Shown: positions 18,747 to 28,974, counted from the stretch's first letter. The stretch is 64,000 nucleotides of DNA from an uncultured Bariatricus sp. (GCA_934307065.1 CAKRCD010000002.1:156962-220961), one strand, 5' to 3'. Program-made: numbers and translations. The notes: generated from the sequence alone by a model not told the origin.

Positions 18747-18828
18747 AATAAATGACAGTGAAGGTTGGAAACACTAAAAGAGAATGCCCATGAATCCGGG
18801 AAGGATGAAGGGAAAAGGAGAGAAGATT

Positions 18829-20202
18829 ATGGAAAAACAACACGAAAAAAGAAGTATGTTCTCGGGAAAGCTGGGATTCGTACTATCCGCGGCAGGAGCT
18901 TCAGTAGGATTGGGAAATATATGGCGCTTCCCATACCTTGCCGCAAAATACGGAGGAGGAATTTTTCTTCTGATTTATATTATCCTTGCATTGACATTTG
19001 GCTATACCATGATTGTTGCGGAAACATCACTTGGACGTATGACGAGGAAAAGTCCGGTAGGAGCATTCCGCTCCGGCGGAAAATCAAAATGGCTGTCTTT
19101 CGGTGGATGGCTGAATGCAATCATTCCTGTTTTAATTGTACCATATTACTCTGTGATTGGTGGATGGGTAATTAAGTATCTGGCAGAATATATCAGAGGA
19201 AATGGGACAGAGCTTGCCACAGATGGCTATTTTGGAAGTTTTATTTCCAATGGAATGTCCACAGAACTTTGTTTTATTGTTTTTGCCTTATTTACGGTTC
19301 TTATTATTTATGCCGGAGTGGAAAACGGGGTGGAACGTGTTTCTAAGGTTATGATGCCGGTACTGGTTGTTTTATCAATCGTTATTTCTGTGTATTCTGT
19401 GACAAGACCGGGAGCACTGGCAGGTGTGAAGTATTTTCTGGTGCCGAATGTGAAACATTTTTCCTGGATGACGGTAGTGGCTGCTATGGGACAGATGTTT
19501 TATTCCCTTTCGATTGCTATGGGAATTCTGGTTACCTTTGGTTCATATATGAAGAAAGAGGTATCGATTGAAGAATCTACAAAAAATGTAGAAATCTTTG
19601 ATACCGCCATTGCAGTTATGGCCGGACTTATGATTATTCCTGCGGTATTTGCGTTTTCAGGCGGAGATGCAGAAACATTACAGGCAGGACCTGCACTGAT
19701 GTTTATTACCATACCAAAGGTATTCGAAAGTATGGGACTTGGAACTTTTGTTGGAATCCTGTTTTTTGTTCTGGTTCTGTGTGCGGCAGTGACAAGTTCG
19801 ATTGCACTGACAGAAAGTGCAGTATCGACTTTTCAGGATGAACTGAAATGGGGGAGAAAGAAAGCTACTATTATTGTAGGCGTGATTATGGTTGCGCTTG
19901 GAAGTCTTTCTTCGCTGGGCTACGGTCCACTTGCAGGAGTCCGTATTATCGGAATGCAGTTCCTGGATTTCTTTGATTTTCTTACCAACTCTGTGATGAT
20001 GCCGATTGCAGCGATTGCAACCTGTCTTTTGGTATCAAGAGTGATTGGAGTGAAGAAGATAGAAGAGGAAATGCTGCTCGAAGGTGGTACTTTCCGCAGA
20101 AAGAAAATTTTTAATTTTATGATTCAGTATCTGTGTCCAATTTTTGCCGCAATTATTTTTATTAGTTCCGTGGCAAATGCTTTTGGATGGATTCAAATGT
20201 AA
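18829..20202 (+). CDS. Sodium-dependent transporter, NSS/SNF family
   Basis: 457 residues from ATG 18829; AAAGGAGA at 18814-18821 supports this over the in-frame ATG at 18784. The LeuT-type N-terminus is clear: SAAGASVGLGNIWRFPYLAAKYGGGIFL, containing the unwound TM1 that binds sodium and substrate. About eleven to twelve helices are expected. Bacterial members co-transport amino acids with Na+; the substrate cannot be told. It follows the PLD gene without a visible terminator. Confidence 0.92.
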   Translation: MEKQHEKRSMFSGKLGFVLSAAGASVGLGNIWRFPYLAAKYGGGIFLLIYIILALTFGYTMIVAETSLGRMTRKSPVGAFRSGGKSKWLSFGGWLNAIIPVLIVPYYSVIGGWVIKYLAEYIRGNGTELATDGYFGSFISNGMSTELCFIVFALFTVLIIYAGVENGVERVSKVMMPVLVVLSIVISVYSVTRPGALAGVKYFLVPNVKHFSWMTVVAAMGQMFYSLSIAMGILVTFGSYMKKEVSIEESTKNVEIFDTAIAVMAGLMIIPAVFAFSGGDAETLQAGPALMFITIPKVFESMGLGTFVGILFFVLVLCAAVTSSIALTESAVSTFQDELKWGRKKATIIVGVIMVALGSLSSLGYGPLAGVRIIGMQFLDFFDFLTNSVMMPIAAIATCLLVSRVIGVKKIEEEMLLEGGTFRRKKIFNFMIQYLCPIFAAIIFISSVANAFGWIQM

Positions 20203-20247
20203 CGGAAAAGAAAATAGAAAAAGTTCACAGAATTTTCATAAAAAAGA

Positions 20248-20290
20248 TTAGCACTCACACTTGACGAGTGCTAATCTTTTGTGTTATATT
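20248..20290 (+). promoter_or_regulatory. CIRCE element with clpB promoter (HrcA operator)
   Basis: TTAGCACTC (20248-20256), nine bases, GAGTGCTAA (20266-20274): a perfect 9-9-9 CIRCE, the known binding site of the heat-shock repressor HrcA. A promoter overlaps it: TTGACG (20261-20266), then TTATAT (20284-20289) at 17 bases or TATATT at 18. Repressor binding would cover the -35 box. Confidence 0.93.
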
Positions 20291-20352
20291 CCTAATAGAA
20301 CAAGAAAACAAATTATGTTTCATGTGATTTAGATAGATAGGAGGCGTAGTTT

Positions 20353-22941
20353 ATGAACCTTAGTAAATTTACAAGAAGTTCTATGGAAGCAGTCCAGAAG
20401 TGCGAGAAAATTGCAACGGACTATGGCAACCAGGAAATAGAACAGGAACATTTACTTGACGCATTGATAACCATTGATGACAGCCTGATATTAAAGCTGC
20501 TTGAGAAGATGGGAATGTCAAAAGAGTATGTATTGAACCGTGTGGAGGAGGCAATTAACAAGCGTCCGAAGGTCCAAGGTGGACAGCTTTACATCGGCCA
20601 GAATCTGAATAATGTATTGATTCATGCAGAAGACGAAGCAAAGCAGATGGGTGATGAATATGTATCGGTAGAACATCTTTTTCTTGCATTGTTGAAATAT
20701 GCAAGCAGAGAGATGAAAACGCTGTTGAAAGAGATGGGTATTACAAGAGAAAGCTTCCTGCAGGCGCTTTCTACAGTGCGTGGTAATCAGAGGGTTACCA
20801 GTGACAATCCGGAGGCAACCTATGATACACTGAACAAATACGGACAGGATTTGGTACAGCGGGCAAGGGAGCAGAAGCTGGACCCGGTAATTGGACGAGA
20901 CGCAGAGATACGGAATGTGATTCGTATTCTGTCACGTAAAACGAAGAATAATCCGGTTCTGATTGGAGAACCTGGTGTAGGTAAGACAGCGGCAGTAGAA
21001 GGTCTGGCACAGCGTATTGTAGCCGGGGATGTTCCGGAAGGTCTGAAGGACAAGAAGATATTTGCGCTGGATATGGGGGCTTTGGTAGCCGGAGCCAAAT
21101 ACCGTGGCGAATTTGAAGAGCGTCTGAAAGCAGTATTGGAAGAAGTAAAGAACAGTGAAGGAAAGATTATTCTTTTCATTGATGAGCTGCATACTATTGT
21201 AGGAGCAGGAAAGACAGAAGGTTCCATGGATGCAGGCAATATGTTAAAACCAATGCTTGCCCGTGGCGAGCTGCACTGTATTGGTGCGACCACATTGGAT
21301 GAGTACCGGCAGTATATTGAAAAGGATGCTGCACTGGAGCGTCGTTTCCAGCCGGTTATGGTAGATGAGCCATCTGTAGAAGATGCCATTTCCATCCTGC
21401 GTGGATTGAAGGAACGTTATGAAGTATATCATGGTGTTAAGATTACAGATGGTGCACTTGTAGCGGCAGCAACCCTTTCCCATCGTTATATTTCTGACCG
21501 TTTCCTGCCGGATAAAGCCATTGATTTGGTGGACGAAGCATGTGCTTTGATTAAAACAGAACTGGATTCTATGCCGACAGAGCTGGATGAGCTTCGCAGA
21601 AAGGTAACACAACTTGAAATTGAAGAGACTGCTCTGAAGAAAGAAGATGACAGACTGAGCAAAGAAAGACTGGAACATCTGCAGCAGGATTTAGCAGAGC
21701 ATAGAGAAGAATTTGCCAAGAAGAAAGCCCAGTGGGATAATGAGAAACGTGCAGTCGAATCCGTACAGAAGATTCGTGAGCAGATTGAGCAGGTCAATCA
21801 GGAAATCCAGATTGCAAAGCAGCAGTATGATTTGAACAAGGCAGCGGAATTGCAGTATGGTCGTCTGCCACAGCTTCAGAAACAACTGGAAGACGAAGAA
21901 GAACAGATAAAGAATAAGGATTTGTCTTTGGTACACGAAGCAGTAACGGAGGATGAGATTGCGAGAATCGTTTCCAGATGGACGGGTATTCCGGTTGCCA
22001 GGTTAAACGAAAGTGAACGAAGCAAGACTTTGAATCTAGATAAAGAATTACACAAGCGTGTAGTAGGTCAGGATGAGAGTGTCCAGAAAGTAACAGAAGC
22101 AATCATCCGTTCCAAAGCAGGTATCAAAGATCCGACAAAACCAATTGGTTCCTTCCTGTTCCTTGGCCCAACCGGTGTAGGTAAGACAGAACTTGCTAAA
22201 GCCCTTGCGGAAAGTTTGTTTGATGATGAGAATAACATGGTACGTATCGATATGAGTGAGTACATGGAGAAGTACTCCGTGTCTCGGCTGATTGGAGCGC
22301 CTCCGGGATATGTAGGTTATGATGAAGGAGGACAGCTTACAGAAGCAGTCCGTAGAAAACCGTACTCTGTTGTATTGTTTGATGAAGTGGAAAAGGCACA
22401 TCCGGATGTATTTAACGTACTGTTACAGGTATTAGATGATGGACGAATCACGGATTCTCAGGGAAGAACAGTTGACTTTAAGAATACTATTTTGATTATG
22501 ACCTCTAACATTGGTTCCTCTTACCTGTTGGATGGCATTGATGAAAACGGTGAGATTAAGCCGGAAGCAGAAGCACAGGTTATGGCTGAACTGCGCGCAC
22601 ACTTCAGACCGGAATTCCTGAACCGTCTGGATGAGACCATTATGTTCCGTCCACTTACCAAGAGCAATATTGGTGCCATTGTAGAACTTCTGATTGCAGA
22701 TGTGAATAAACGTCTGGCAGACAGAGAACTTCAGATTGAACTGACCGAAGAAGCAAAGCAATTCGTCATCGATGGTGGATATGATCCGATGTACGGTGCA
22801 AGACCACTGAAACGTTATCTGCAGAAACATGTGGAAACACTGGCAGCAAGATTAATTCTGTCAGGTAATGTGGGAAGCGGAGATACCATTCTGATTGATG
22901 TGGAAAATGGAGCATTGACAGCAAAGACTAAAAGAAATTAA
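20353..22941 (+). CDS. clpB: ATP-dependent disaggregase ClpB
   Basis: 862 residues, typical of ClpB. An N-terminal Clp repeat domain (1-145) is followed by AAA domain 1 with Walker A GEPGVGKT (205-212), a long coiled-coil middle domain (about 410-530, rich in Glu, Lys and Gln) and AAA domain 2 with Walker A GPTGVGKT (605-612). The middle domain distinguishes it from ClpC/ClpA. With DnaK it rescues aggregated proteins after heat stress. The CIRCE operator just upstream predicts HrcA control. Ribosome site TAGGAGGCG. Confidence 0.97.
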   Translation: MNLSKFTRSSMEAVQKCEKIATDYGNQEIEQEHLLDALITIDDSLILKLLEKMGMSKEYVLNRVEEAINKRPKVQGGQLYIGQNLNNVLIHAEDEAKQMGDEYVSVEHLFLALLKYASREMKTLLKEMGITRESFLQALSTVRGNQRVTSDNPEATYDTLNKYGQDLVQRAREQKLDPVIGRDAEIRNVIRILSRKTKNNPVLIGEPGVGKTAAVEGLAQRIVAGDVPEGLKDKKIFALDMGALVAGAKYRGEFEERLKAVLEEVKNSEGKIILFIDELHTIVGAGKTEGSMDAGNMLKPMLARGELHCIGATTLDEYRQYIEKDAALERRFQPVMVDEPSVEDAISILRGLKERYEVYHGVKITDGALVAAATLSHRYISDRFLPDKAIDLVDEACALIKTELDSMPTELDELRRKVTQLEIEETALKKEDDRLSKERLEHLQQDLAEHREEFAKKKAQWDNEKRAVESVQKIREQIEQVNQEIQIAKQQYDLNKAAELQYGRLPQLQKQLEDEEEQIKNKDLSLVHEAVTEDEIARIVSRWTGIPVARLNESERSKTLNLDKELHKRVVGQDESVQKVTEAIIRSKAGIKDPTKPIGSFLFLGPTGVGKTELAKALAESLFDDENNMVRIDMSEYMEKYSVSRLIGAPPGYVGYDEGGQLTEAVRRKPYSVVLFDEVEKAHPDVFNVLLQVLDDGRITDSQGRTVDFKNTILIMTSNIGSSYLLDGIDENGEIKPEAEAQVMAELRAHFRPEFLNRLDETIMFRPLTKSNIGAIVELLIADVNKRLADRELQIELTEEAKQFVIDGGYDPMYGARPLKRYLQKHVETLAARLILSGNVGSGDTILIDVENGALTAKTKRN

Positions 22942-23029
22942 AAAGTGAATTTATAAAGATGTAAGCGCATCAATCGTTAATAATATATCAACGAACACGT
23001 TAAATTCTTAATTAATTTACTTTTGCAAA

Positions 23030-23074
23030 TGAAGGGAGTATCATAGAATTATGTGATACTTCCTTTTCTTTTTT
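23030..23074 (+). terminator. Terminator after clpB
   Basis: AAGGGAGTATCA pairs with TGATACTTCCTT (one G-T wobble) around a short AT-rich loop and is followed by a T-rich run (23061-23074). The rest of the 191-base gap holds a possible weak promoter with TATAAT at 23096-23101. Confidence 0.75.
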
Positions 23075-23132
23075 ACGCAGGAAAAGAAGAGGTTATATAA
23101 TGTAAAGAGAAAAGATTAAGGAGGATTGTAAC

Positions 23133-24149
23133 GTGGCAATTAAAGTTGGAATTAGTGGATTTGGAAGAATTGGAAGAGTTGTAATCAGAGCGGCCATGGA
23201 TATGCCGGATATGGAAATCGTGGGTATCAATGTGCGCAATGCGGATTTAGATTATCTTGTATATATGCTGAAATATGATACAACATTTGGCAGATTTCCA
23301 AAGTCATTAGATAAATATGAGAGTGGACTTGTAATTGATGGCAAGAAGGTTCCGGTATATTCAGAGACGGAAGCAATTCATATTCCATGGAAAGAGTGTG
23401 GAGCTGAATATATCGTGGAGGCCACTGGTGCATATACAACAACAGAGAAAGCTATGGATCATATTAAGGCAGGAGCAAAGAAAGTAATTATCTCTGCACC
23501 GGCGAAAGATAAAGCAACACCAACATTTGTATACGGTGTCAACCATGAAAAGTACGAAGCGGATATGGATATTGTATCCAATGCGTCCTGCACAACGAAC
23601 TGTCTGGCTCCGCTTTGCCGTGTACTGGAAGAAAACTGGGGAATTGAACAGGGACTGATGTCAACGATTCATTCTGCAACTGCAAAACAGAAGGTAGTAG
23701 ATGCAAGATCTATGAAGGACTGGAGAACCGGAAGAAGTGTATTTAACAATATTATCCCATCTACCACAGGTGCTGCAAAGGCAGTAGGACTTGTTATTCC
23801 ATCCCTGCTTGGAAAGATGACAGGAATTTCATACAGAGTACCAACTTCTGATGTTTCTGTAGTAGACTTGAATGTTGTACTGAAGAAAGAGACAAGCTAT
23901 GCAGAAATCTGCGAAAAGATGAAGGAAGCGTCGGAAACATATATGAAAGGAATTATTGAATATGTGGACGATGAAGTAGTATCCGGTGACTTTGTAGGTG
24001 ACCCATGTACTTCTATTTTCGATGCAAGAGAAGGAATTGAACTGAACAGTAAACTGTTCAAGCTCATTGCTTTCTATGACAATGAATACGGATATTCAAG
24101 CAAGACTCTGGATTTAATCCGTTATATGTATGAAGTAGATAACAAATAA
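23133..24149 (+). CDS. gap: Type I glyceraldehyde-3-phosphate dehydrogenase (divergent)
   Basis: 338 residues, GTG start behind AAGGAGG (23118-23124). Rossmann motif GFGRIGR, catalytic Cys153 (NASCTTNC) and His180 (STIHS) are present, so oxidative phosphorylation of glyceraldehyde-3-phosphate in glycolysis is the default call. Departures: the NAD-selecting Asp after strand 2 (IND in usual GapA) is replaced by Val34-Arg35 (GINVRNADLDYL), and the TATQ/GGRG phosphate-site stretches read TAKQ and TGRS. NADP use or another aldehyde substrate is therefore possible. It lies 24 bases before dinB. Confidence 0.9.
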   Translation: MAIKVGISGFGRIGRVVIRAAMDMPDMEIVGINVRNADLDYLVYMLKYDTTFGRFPKSLDKYESGLVIDGKKVPVYSETEAIHIPWKECGAEYIVEATGAYTTTEKAMDHIKAGAKKVIISAPAKDKATPTFVYGVNHEKYEADMDIVSNASCTTNCLAPLCRVLEENWGIEQGLMSTIHSATAKQKVVDARSMKDWRTGRSVFNNIIPSTTGAAKAVGLVIPSLLGKMTGISYRVPTSDVSVVDLNVVLKKETSYAEICEKMKEASETYMKGIIEYVDDEVVSGDFVGDPCTSIFDAREGIELNSKLFKLIAFYDNEYGYSSKTLDLIRYMYEVDNK

Positions 24150-24173
24150 TTTTTTGAAGAAAATGGTGGTAAG

Positions 24174-25394
24174 ATGCAGAAGATTATCTTTCATATTGAT
24201 GTCAATTCTGCTTACTTAAGCTGGACGGCAGTGGAGATGCTGGCAAATGGTTCTGCTGTGGATATCAGAGAGATTCCTGCGATTATCGGTGGAGATCAGC
24301 AGTCCAGACATGGAATTGTGTTGGCAAAGTCTGTTCCGGCTAAACGCTATGGAATCCGGACGGGTGAACCGGTTGCACAGGCTATGCGAAAATATCCGAA
24401 CCTGCATATGGAACCGCCCAACCATAAGTTGTACAGCAGCTACAGTGCGAGACTGATGGATTTCCTGCGGACATACAAGGCGGAAATCGAACAGGTCAGT
24501 GTGGATGAATGCTATATGGATTTTACGGGAATTGCAGGGCGGTTTGTATCTCCGGTTGAAGCGGCAATGGAAATCAAACAGCGGGTATATGATACCTTTG
24601 GTTTTACGGTAAATGTAGGGATTTCCAGTAATAAGCTTCTGGCGAAGATGGCATCGGATTTTGAAAAGCCGAACCGGGTGCACACCTTGTTCCCGGAAGA
24701 AATTCAGGTCAAGATGTGGCCTCTTCCGGTGGGTGAACTGTTCATGGCCGGAAAGTCCAGCGTAGAAGTCTTACATAAATTAGAAATTAATACCATAGGA
24801 GAGCTGGCTCAGACGGACCCGGCTCTCCTTGAGTTACATTTAAAGAGTCATGGAAGGATGCTTTGGGAATTTGCTAATGGTATCGGAGAAGACGTGGTTC
24901 AGTCGGAAGAACGGACAGCAAAAGGAATTGGAAATTCTACCACACTTGCCAAAGATGTGGAGAAGCGGGAAGATGCAGAAGCAGTGCTTGAAAAGCTTGC
25001 CGAAAAGGTGGCAGGGCGTCTGCGTGCGTCAGGACAGCGGGCGAGCATGATAAGTGTGGAAATCCGGTATTATAATTTTCAGAATACATCCCATCAAAAG
25101 CAGCTCGGCAAGGCAACGGATGACGGAAACATGCTTTACCGGGAAGCCTGTAGTCTCTTTGAAGAAATGTGGAGCGGAGAACCCATACGTCTGCTTGGCA
25201 TACGGACATCAAAGCTTGTGGAGGAAGAACAGCCGGAACAACTCAGCATCTTTGATGTACAGCCGATGTTAGAAGAAGCAAGAGCAAAAAAAGAAAAGAA
25301 GGAAAAACATCAGAAACTGGATGCGGTGATGGAAGAAATCAAAAAGCGTTACGGTGATGATGTGATTATGCGTGGGACAGATAGGAAACACTAG
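24174..25394 (+). CDS. dinB: DNA polymerase IV (DinB, Y-family)
   Basis: 406 residues. Y-family polymerases copy damaged DNA. The catalytic N-terminal stretch reads FHIDVNSAYLSW and the second acidic site is VSVDECYMDFTG; the little-finger domain occupies the C-terminal third. QLSIF near residue 365 is a good sliding-clamp-binding peptide. A basic, charged tail follows. It starts 24 bases after gap behind GGTGG, so it is probably co-transcribed. No LexA-like site was seen nearby. Confidence 0.93.
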   Translation: MQKIIFHIDVNSAYLSWTAVEMLANGSAVDIREIPAIIGGDQQSRHGIVLAKSVPAKRYGIRTGEPVAQAMRKYPNLHMEPPNHKLYSSYSARLMDFLRTYKAEIEQVSVDECYMDFTGIAGRFVSPVEAAMEIKQRVYDTFGFTVNVGISSNKLLAKMASDFEKPNRVHTLFPEEIQVKMWPLPVGELFMAGKSSVEVLHKLEINTIGELAQTDPALLELHLKSHGRMLWEFANGIGEDVVQSEERTAKGIGNSTTLAKDVEKREDAEAVLEKLAEKVAGRLRASGQRASMISVEIRYYNFQNTSHQKQLGKATDDGNMLYREACSLFEEMWSGEPIRLLGIRTSKLVEEEQPEQLSIFDVQPMLEEARAKKEKKEKHQKLDAVMEEIKKRYGDDVIMRGTDRKH

Positions 25395-25431
25395 GAAATA
25401 TCAGTTGTTTTCGGATATCATGTCCCATTTC

Positions 25432-25461
25432 TTGACATGCTCAAAAAACATGAGGTATAAT
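25432..25461 (+). promoter_or_regulatory. Consensus promoter for the D-aspartate ligase operon
   Basis: TTGACA (25432-25437), 18-base spacer, TATAAT (25456-25461). Both boxes are perfect consensus, predicting strong constitutive expression of the cell-wall genes that follow. Confidence 0.85.
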
Positions 25462-25498
25462 GCTATAAGCTATAAGAGGAAAGGAGCGAGCTCTTGGC

Positions 25499-26713
25499 AT
25501 GTTGACATTGAAGGAAAGAGAATTTATCCCGGTTGTACTTGGCGGGGATATTAACACATATAGCGTAGCGCGCGCATTTTATGAAGAATATCATGTTAAG
25601 ACTTATGTGTTTGGCAAGTTCCCATCGGGACCAAGCTTTCACAGTAAAATTACGATTTATGAACATGATACACGGATTGATACGGATGCATATTTCCTGG
25701 AACGAATCGGAAAATTCGCAGAGGAACACAAGGATAAGAAGATTATTCTGATGGCGGCAAGTGACGGTTATGCTGCCCAGATTATGAGAAACCGTGAGAA
25801 GCTTGGCAGCAATATTATTGCTCCATATCCGAATTACGATCTCATGGAATATTTACAGAGAAAGGATAATTTCTATCAGCTTTGTGATAAACATGGGGTA
25901 GATTATCCGGGTACAATTATTTATGAACCGTCTATGGGACTGGATTTTGAGATGAATTTCTCTTATCCGGTGGTATTAAAGCCGACAGAAAGTACTCATT
26001 ACTGGGAGCATCCGTTTCCGACCCAGAAGAAGGTATTTATTGTAAACAGCAGGGAAGAACTGAATCAGGCAATCAAGGATACTTATGATGCAGGATATCC
26101 GGATAAAATGATTATCCAGGATATGATTCCGGGAAATGATGAGAACATGGCTGTGCTTACCTCTTATTCAGACCAAAGCGGCAAAGTAAAGATGATGTGT
26201 CTCGGACATGTACTATTGGAGGAACATACACCACATGGACTTGGAAACCATGCCTTAATCATTACGGAGCCGAATGAAGAACTGATGCTCCGCGTGAAAA
26301 ATTTGTTAGAAGATATGCATTATGTTGGATTTTCTAACTGCGATATCAAGTATGACAAGCGGGATGGGAAATACAAATTTTTTGAAATCAATACCAGACA
26401 GGGAAGAAGCAATTTCTATGTAACCGGTTCCGGTTACAATATAGCCAAATATGTTGTGGAAGAATATATTTACGGAAAAGAATTACAGTTTGAAATGGCA
26501 AAGAATGAACATCTCTGGATGGTGGTTCCGAAACAGGTCGCTTTAAAATATGTGAAAGAACCACAGAATCAGGAAAAGATGCGTCAATTAATGAAAGAAA
26601 AGAAGGTAGTCAATCCGGTATTCATGAAAGGTGATCTGGCACCAAAGCGGCTTTACGGACTGCTCAGAACTTATTTCAGCCATTTTGTGAAATTTAAGAA
26701 GTATTACAGCTAA
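25499..26713 (+). CDS. ATP-grasp carboxylate-amine ligase, D-aspartate ligase (Aslfm)-like
   Basis: 404 residues. Start ATG 25499 behind AAAGGAG. From memory of the Enterococcus faecium D-aspartate ligase it matches over its length: EFIPVVLGGDINTYSVAR at the start, ASDGYA, MIIQDMIPGNDENM, MMCLGHVLLE, FFEINTRQGRSNFYVT and a KRLYGLLRTY...FKKYY tail. That enzyme uses ATP to attach D-aspartate to the side-chain amine of L-lysine in peptidoglycan precursors. The next two genes encode an aspartate racemase and a lysine-type MurE, which fits this job closely. Substrate use is inferred, not shown. Confidence 0.82.
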   Translation: MLTLKEREFIPVVLGGDINTYSVARAFYEEYHVKTYVFGKFPSGPSFHSKITIYEHDTRIDTDAYFLERIGKFAEEHKDKKIILMAASDGYAAQIMRNREKLGSNIIAPYPNYDLMEYLQRKDNFYQLCDKHGVDYPGTIIYEPSMGLDFEMNFSYPVVLKPTESTHYWEHPFPTQKKVFIVNSREELNQAIKDTYDAGYPDKMIIQDMIPGNDENMAVLTSYSDQSGKVKMMCLGHVLLEEHTPHGLGNHALIITEPNEELMLRVKNLLEDMHYVGFSNCDIKYDKRDGKYKFFEINTRQGRSNFYVTGSGYNIAKYVVEEYIYGKELQFEMAKNEHLWMVVPKQVALKYVKEPQNQEKMRQLMKEKKVVNPVFMKGDLAPKRLYGLLRTYFSHFVKFKKYYS

Positions 26714-26729
26714 AGAGGTGGAAAACAAT

Positions 26730-27434
26730 ATGAAAAAATTAGGAATTATCGGAGGCATGGGACCGGAGGCTACCAGCTTCTTTTATGCAAGAATTACAGG
26801 AAGGACCAAGGCTGCCAGCGATCAAGAGCATTTGGATATTGTGATTCTAAGTCATGCAAGTATGCCGGACAGAACCCATGCAATACTGACGGGAGATAAA
26901 AGTGCCGTATTAGAGGCTGCCATGCAGGATATTCGTGCACTGGAAATGCTTGGAGTGGAAAATATTGCCATCCCATGCAACACCTTCCATTATTTTCTGG
27001 ACGATTTGCAGAAAGAAACGAAGATTCCAATCATCAATATGTTAGAGGAAACAGTGAAAGCAATTTTACAGGCAAATCCAAACGTAAAGAAGATTGGAAT
27101 TATGGGAACCGACGGAACCCTGCGTGCAGGCACTTATTTCCGCGTGTGCGAGAAAATGGGTGTACAGGCGGTTGCACCGGGGGAAGAAGCGCAGAAGGGT
27201 GTTATGTCACTGATTTATGATGAAATTAAGAGTGGAAAACCGGCTGACAAGGCAAAATTTGACCGGGCATATGAAGATTTAAAACAGCAGGGGTGTGATG
27301 CGGTGATTCTGGCATGTACAGAGATTTCTGTATTTAAAGAATATTATCCGGTTCCGGAAGATTGTATTGATGCCATGGATATTCTGGTGAAAGAATCTAT
27401 TTTGCGCTCCGGAGCAGAACTGAAAGAAGCCTAA
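26730..27434 (+). CDS. Aspartate/glutamate racemase family protein (RacD-like)
   Basis: 234 residues from ATG 26730, with AGAGGTGG just upstream; the in-frame GTG at 26718 lies inside that ribosome site. The two catalytic cysteines of cofactor-independent racemases are Cys83 (IPCNTFHYF) and Cys196 (LACTEIS); the N-terminus MKKLGIIGGMGPEAT is typical of aspartate racemases. It would supply D-aspartate to the ligase encoded 16 bases upstream, the same gene pairing as aslfm-racD in enterococci. A glutamate racemase role is less likely from the sequence pattern. Confidence 0.85.
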   Translation: MKKLGIIGGMGPEATSFFYARITGRTKAASDQEHLDIVILSHASMPDRTHAILTGDKSAVLEAAMQDIRALEMLGVENIAIPCNTFHYFLDDLQKETKIPIINMLEETVKAILQANPNVKKIGIMGTDGTLRAGTYFRVCEKMGVQAVAPGEEAQKGVMSLIYDEIKSGKPADKAKFDRAYEDLKQQGCDAVILACTEISVFKEYYPVPEDCIDAMDILVKESILRSGAELKEA

Positions 27435-27456
27435 TACGGACAGGAAGGGATTACGG

Positions 27457-28974
27457 ATGAAAAAATATACATTAGCAGAATATTCCAATCTTCTTGGAAA
27501 AGCGTATTTATTGAAAGAATGCCGTATGACAGGCGCAGAAGCGGAGACAGTGGAGTACCTTACTTTTGATTCCAAAAAGGTAACAGAAGGCACACTATTC
27601 ATTTGTAAAGGCGCAGCGTTCAAGACGGAATATCTGGAGGAAGCAATTCACAGAGGCGCAATTGCTTATGTCAGTGAAAAGAAATATGAGACAGAGACAG
27701 AAATTCCTTATCTGCTTGTAGAGGATATCCGCAGTGCCATGCCTGCTCTTGCGGAAATGTTCAACAATGCACCATGGAAGAAACTTACCATTGTGGGAAT
27801 CGGAGGAACCAAAGGGAAATCCACCTCTACTTATTATATGAAAGCAATTGTGGATGACTATATGGAAGCTACGGGTGGAAAAGAAAGTGCGATACTTTCT
27901 TCTATTGATATTTATGATGGGGTAATTCGGGAAGAATCCAGCCTTACCACACCGGAGGCAATAGAACTTCAGGAACATCTGCGCCATGCCGCAGACAGCG
28001 GGATTACGTTTGCTCAGATGGAAGTATCCTCTCAGGCACTGAAATATGGCAGAGTAAAAAATATGAAACTGGATGTGGGAATCTTCTTGAATATTTCAGA
28101 AGACCATATCAGTCCAATCGAACACCCGGATTTTGAAGATTATTTTGCATCCAAGTTACTGATGTTTAAGCAGACAAGATATGCAGTGGTTAATAAAGAT
28201 GCGGATTTTGCAGAGCGAATCATAGAGGCAGCAAAAGAGTGTGAACGGACCATTACTTTCAGTACGCAGGATTCACAAGCTGATGTCTACGGTTATGAAC
28301 TCGAGAAGGATGGACATGAGACTGTTTTCCGTGTAAAGACGGAAGAGTTTGATGAAGAATTCAGACTTACCATGCCGGGACTTTTTAACGTGGAAAATGC
28401 ACTGGCCGTTATTGGAGCGGCTATGCTTCTGCATATTCCGGTTCCGTATATGAAGTCAGGCTTATACCGGGCACGTTCCAAAGGCAGAATGGAATTATAC
28501 AGCAGCGAGGACAAGCAAAGGATTGCAATTGTAGATTTTGCCCATAACAAATTAAGTTATGAGAAACTGTTTTCTTCTACCAAGGACGAATATCCGGATT
28601 ATAAGATTGTAGCGGTATTTGGATCGCCGGGAAATAAAGCAATTACCCGAAGACGGGATATGGGACAGATAGCCGGTAAAAATGCAGATATGGTTTATCT
28701 TACTGCGGATGACCCGGCAAAAGAAGATGTGCTGGATATCTGCAAACAGATTGCAGTATATGTAGAAGAACAGAACTGCCCGTACAAAATTGTGGAAAAC
28801 CGTCAGGAAGCCATTAAAATGGCGATGGATGAGGCCGAAGGAAAGAATGTATTCCTGATTATGGGAAAGGGAGACGAAACCTGGCTCAAGTATGGCACAA
28901 AGAAGGTGCCGTGCAAATCCGATGCAGAACAAGTGAAAGAGTGTCTGGAAGCGTATAACAGATTACATGTATAG
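27457..28974 (+). CDS. MurE-family Mur ligase, lysine-type motif (UDP-MurNAc-tripeptide synthetase)
   Basis: 505 residues. The Mur ligase P-loop is GGTKGKST (116-123), followed by the central domain (LTTPEAIELQ, MEVSSQALKYGR, IFLNISEDHISPIEH) and C-terminal domain (VDFAHNKLSYEKLF, GKGDETW). The amino-acid-selecting motif is D418-D-P-A-K-E-D, lacking the DNPR arginine that binds diaminopimelate. The whole sequence resembles L-lysine-adding MurE of Lactobacillales. Its operon with the D-aspartate-ligase-like and racemase genes suggests it makes the lysine-containing stem that receives D-aspartate. A terminator follows. Confidence 0.85.
   Translation: MKKYTLAEYSNLLGKAYLLKECRMTGAEAETVEYLTFDSKKVTEGTLFICKGAAFKTEYLEEAIHRGAIAYVSEKKYETETEIPYLLVEDIRSAMPALAEMFNNAPWKKLTIVGIGGTKGKSTSTYYMKAIVDDYMEATGGKESAILSSIDIYDGVIREESSLTTPEAIELQEHLRHAADSGITFAQMEVSSQALKYGRVKNMKLDVGIFLNISEDHISPIEHPDFEDYFASKLLMFKQTRYAVVNKDADFAERIIEAAKECERTITFSTQDSQADVYGYELEKDGHETVFRVKTEEFDEEFRLTMPGLFNVENALAVIGAAMLLHIPVPYMKSGLYRARSKGRMELYSSEDKQRIAIVDFAHNKLSYEKLFSSTKDEYPDYKIVAVFGSPGNKAITRRRDMGQIAGKNADMVYLTADDPAKEDVLDICKQIAVYVEEQNCPYKIVENRQEAIKMAMDEAEGKNVFLIMGKGDETWLKYGTKKVPCKSDAEQVKECLEAYNRLHV

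Noticed and set aside
18765..19175. 136-residue + strand open frame
   Set aside because: Overlaps the NSS transporter in another frame; Arg/Cys-rich and without a family match.
20820..21395. 191-residue minus-strand open frame
   Set aside because: Antisense to clpB, Ser/Arg-rich shadow of conserved AAA sequence.
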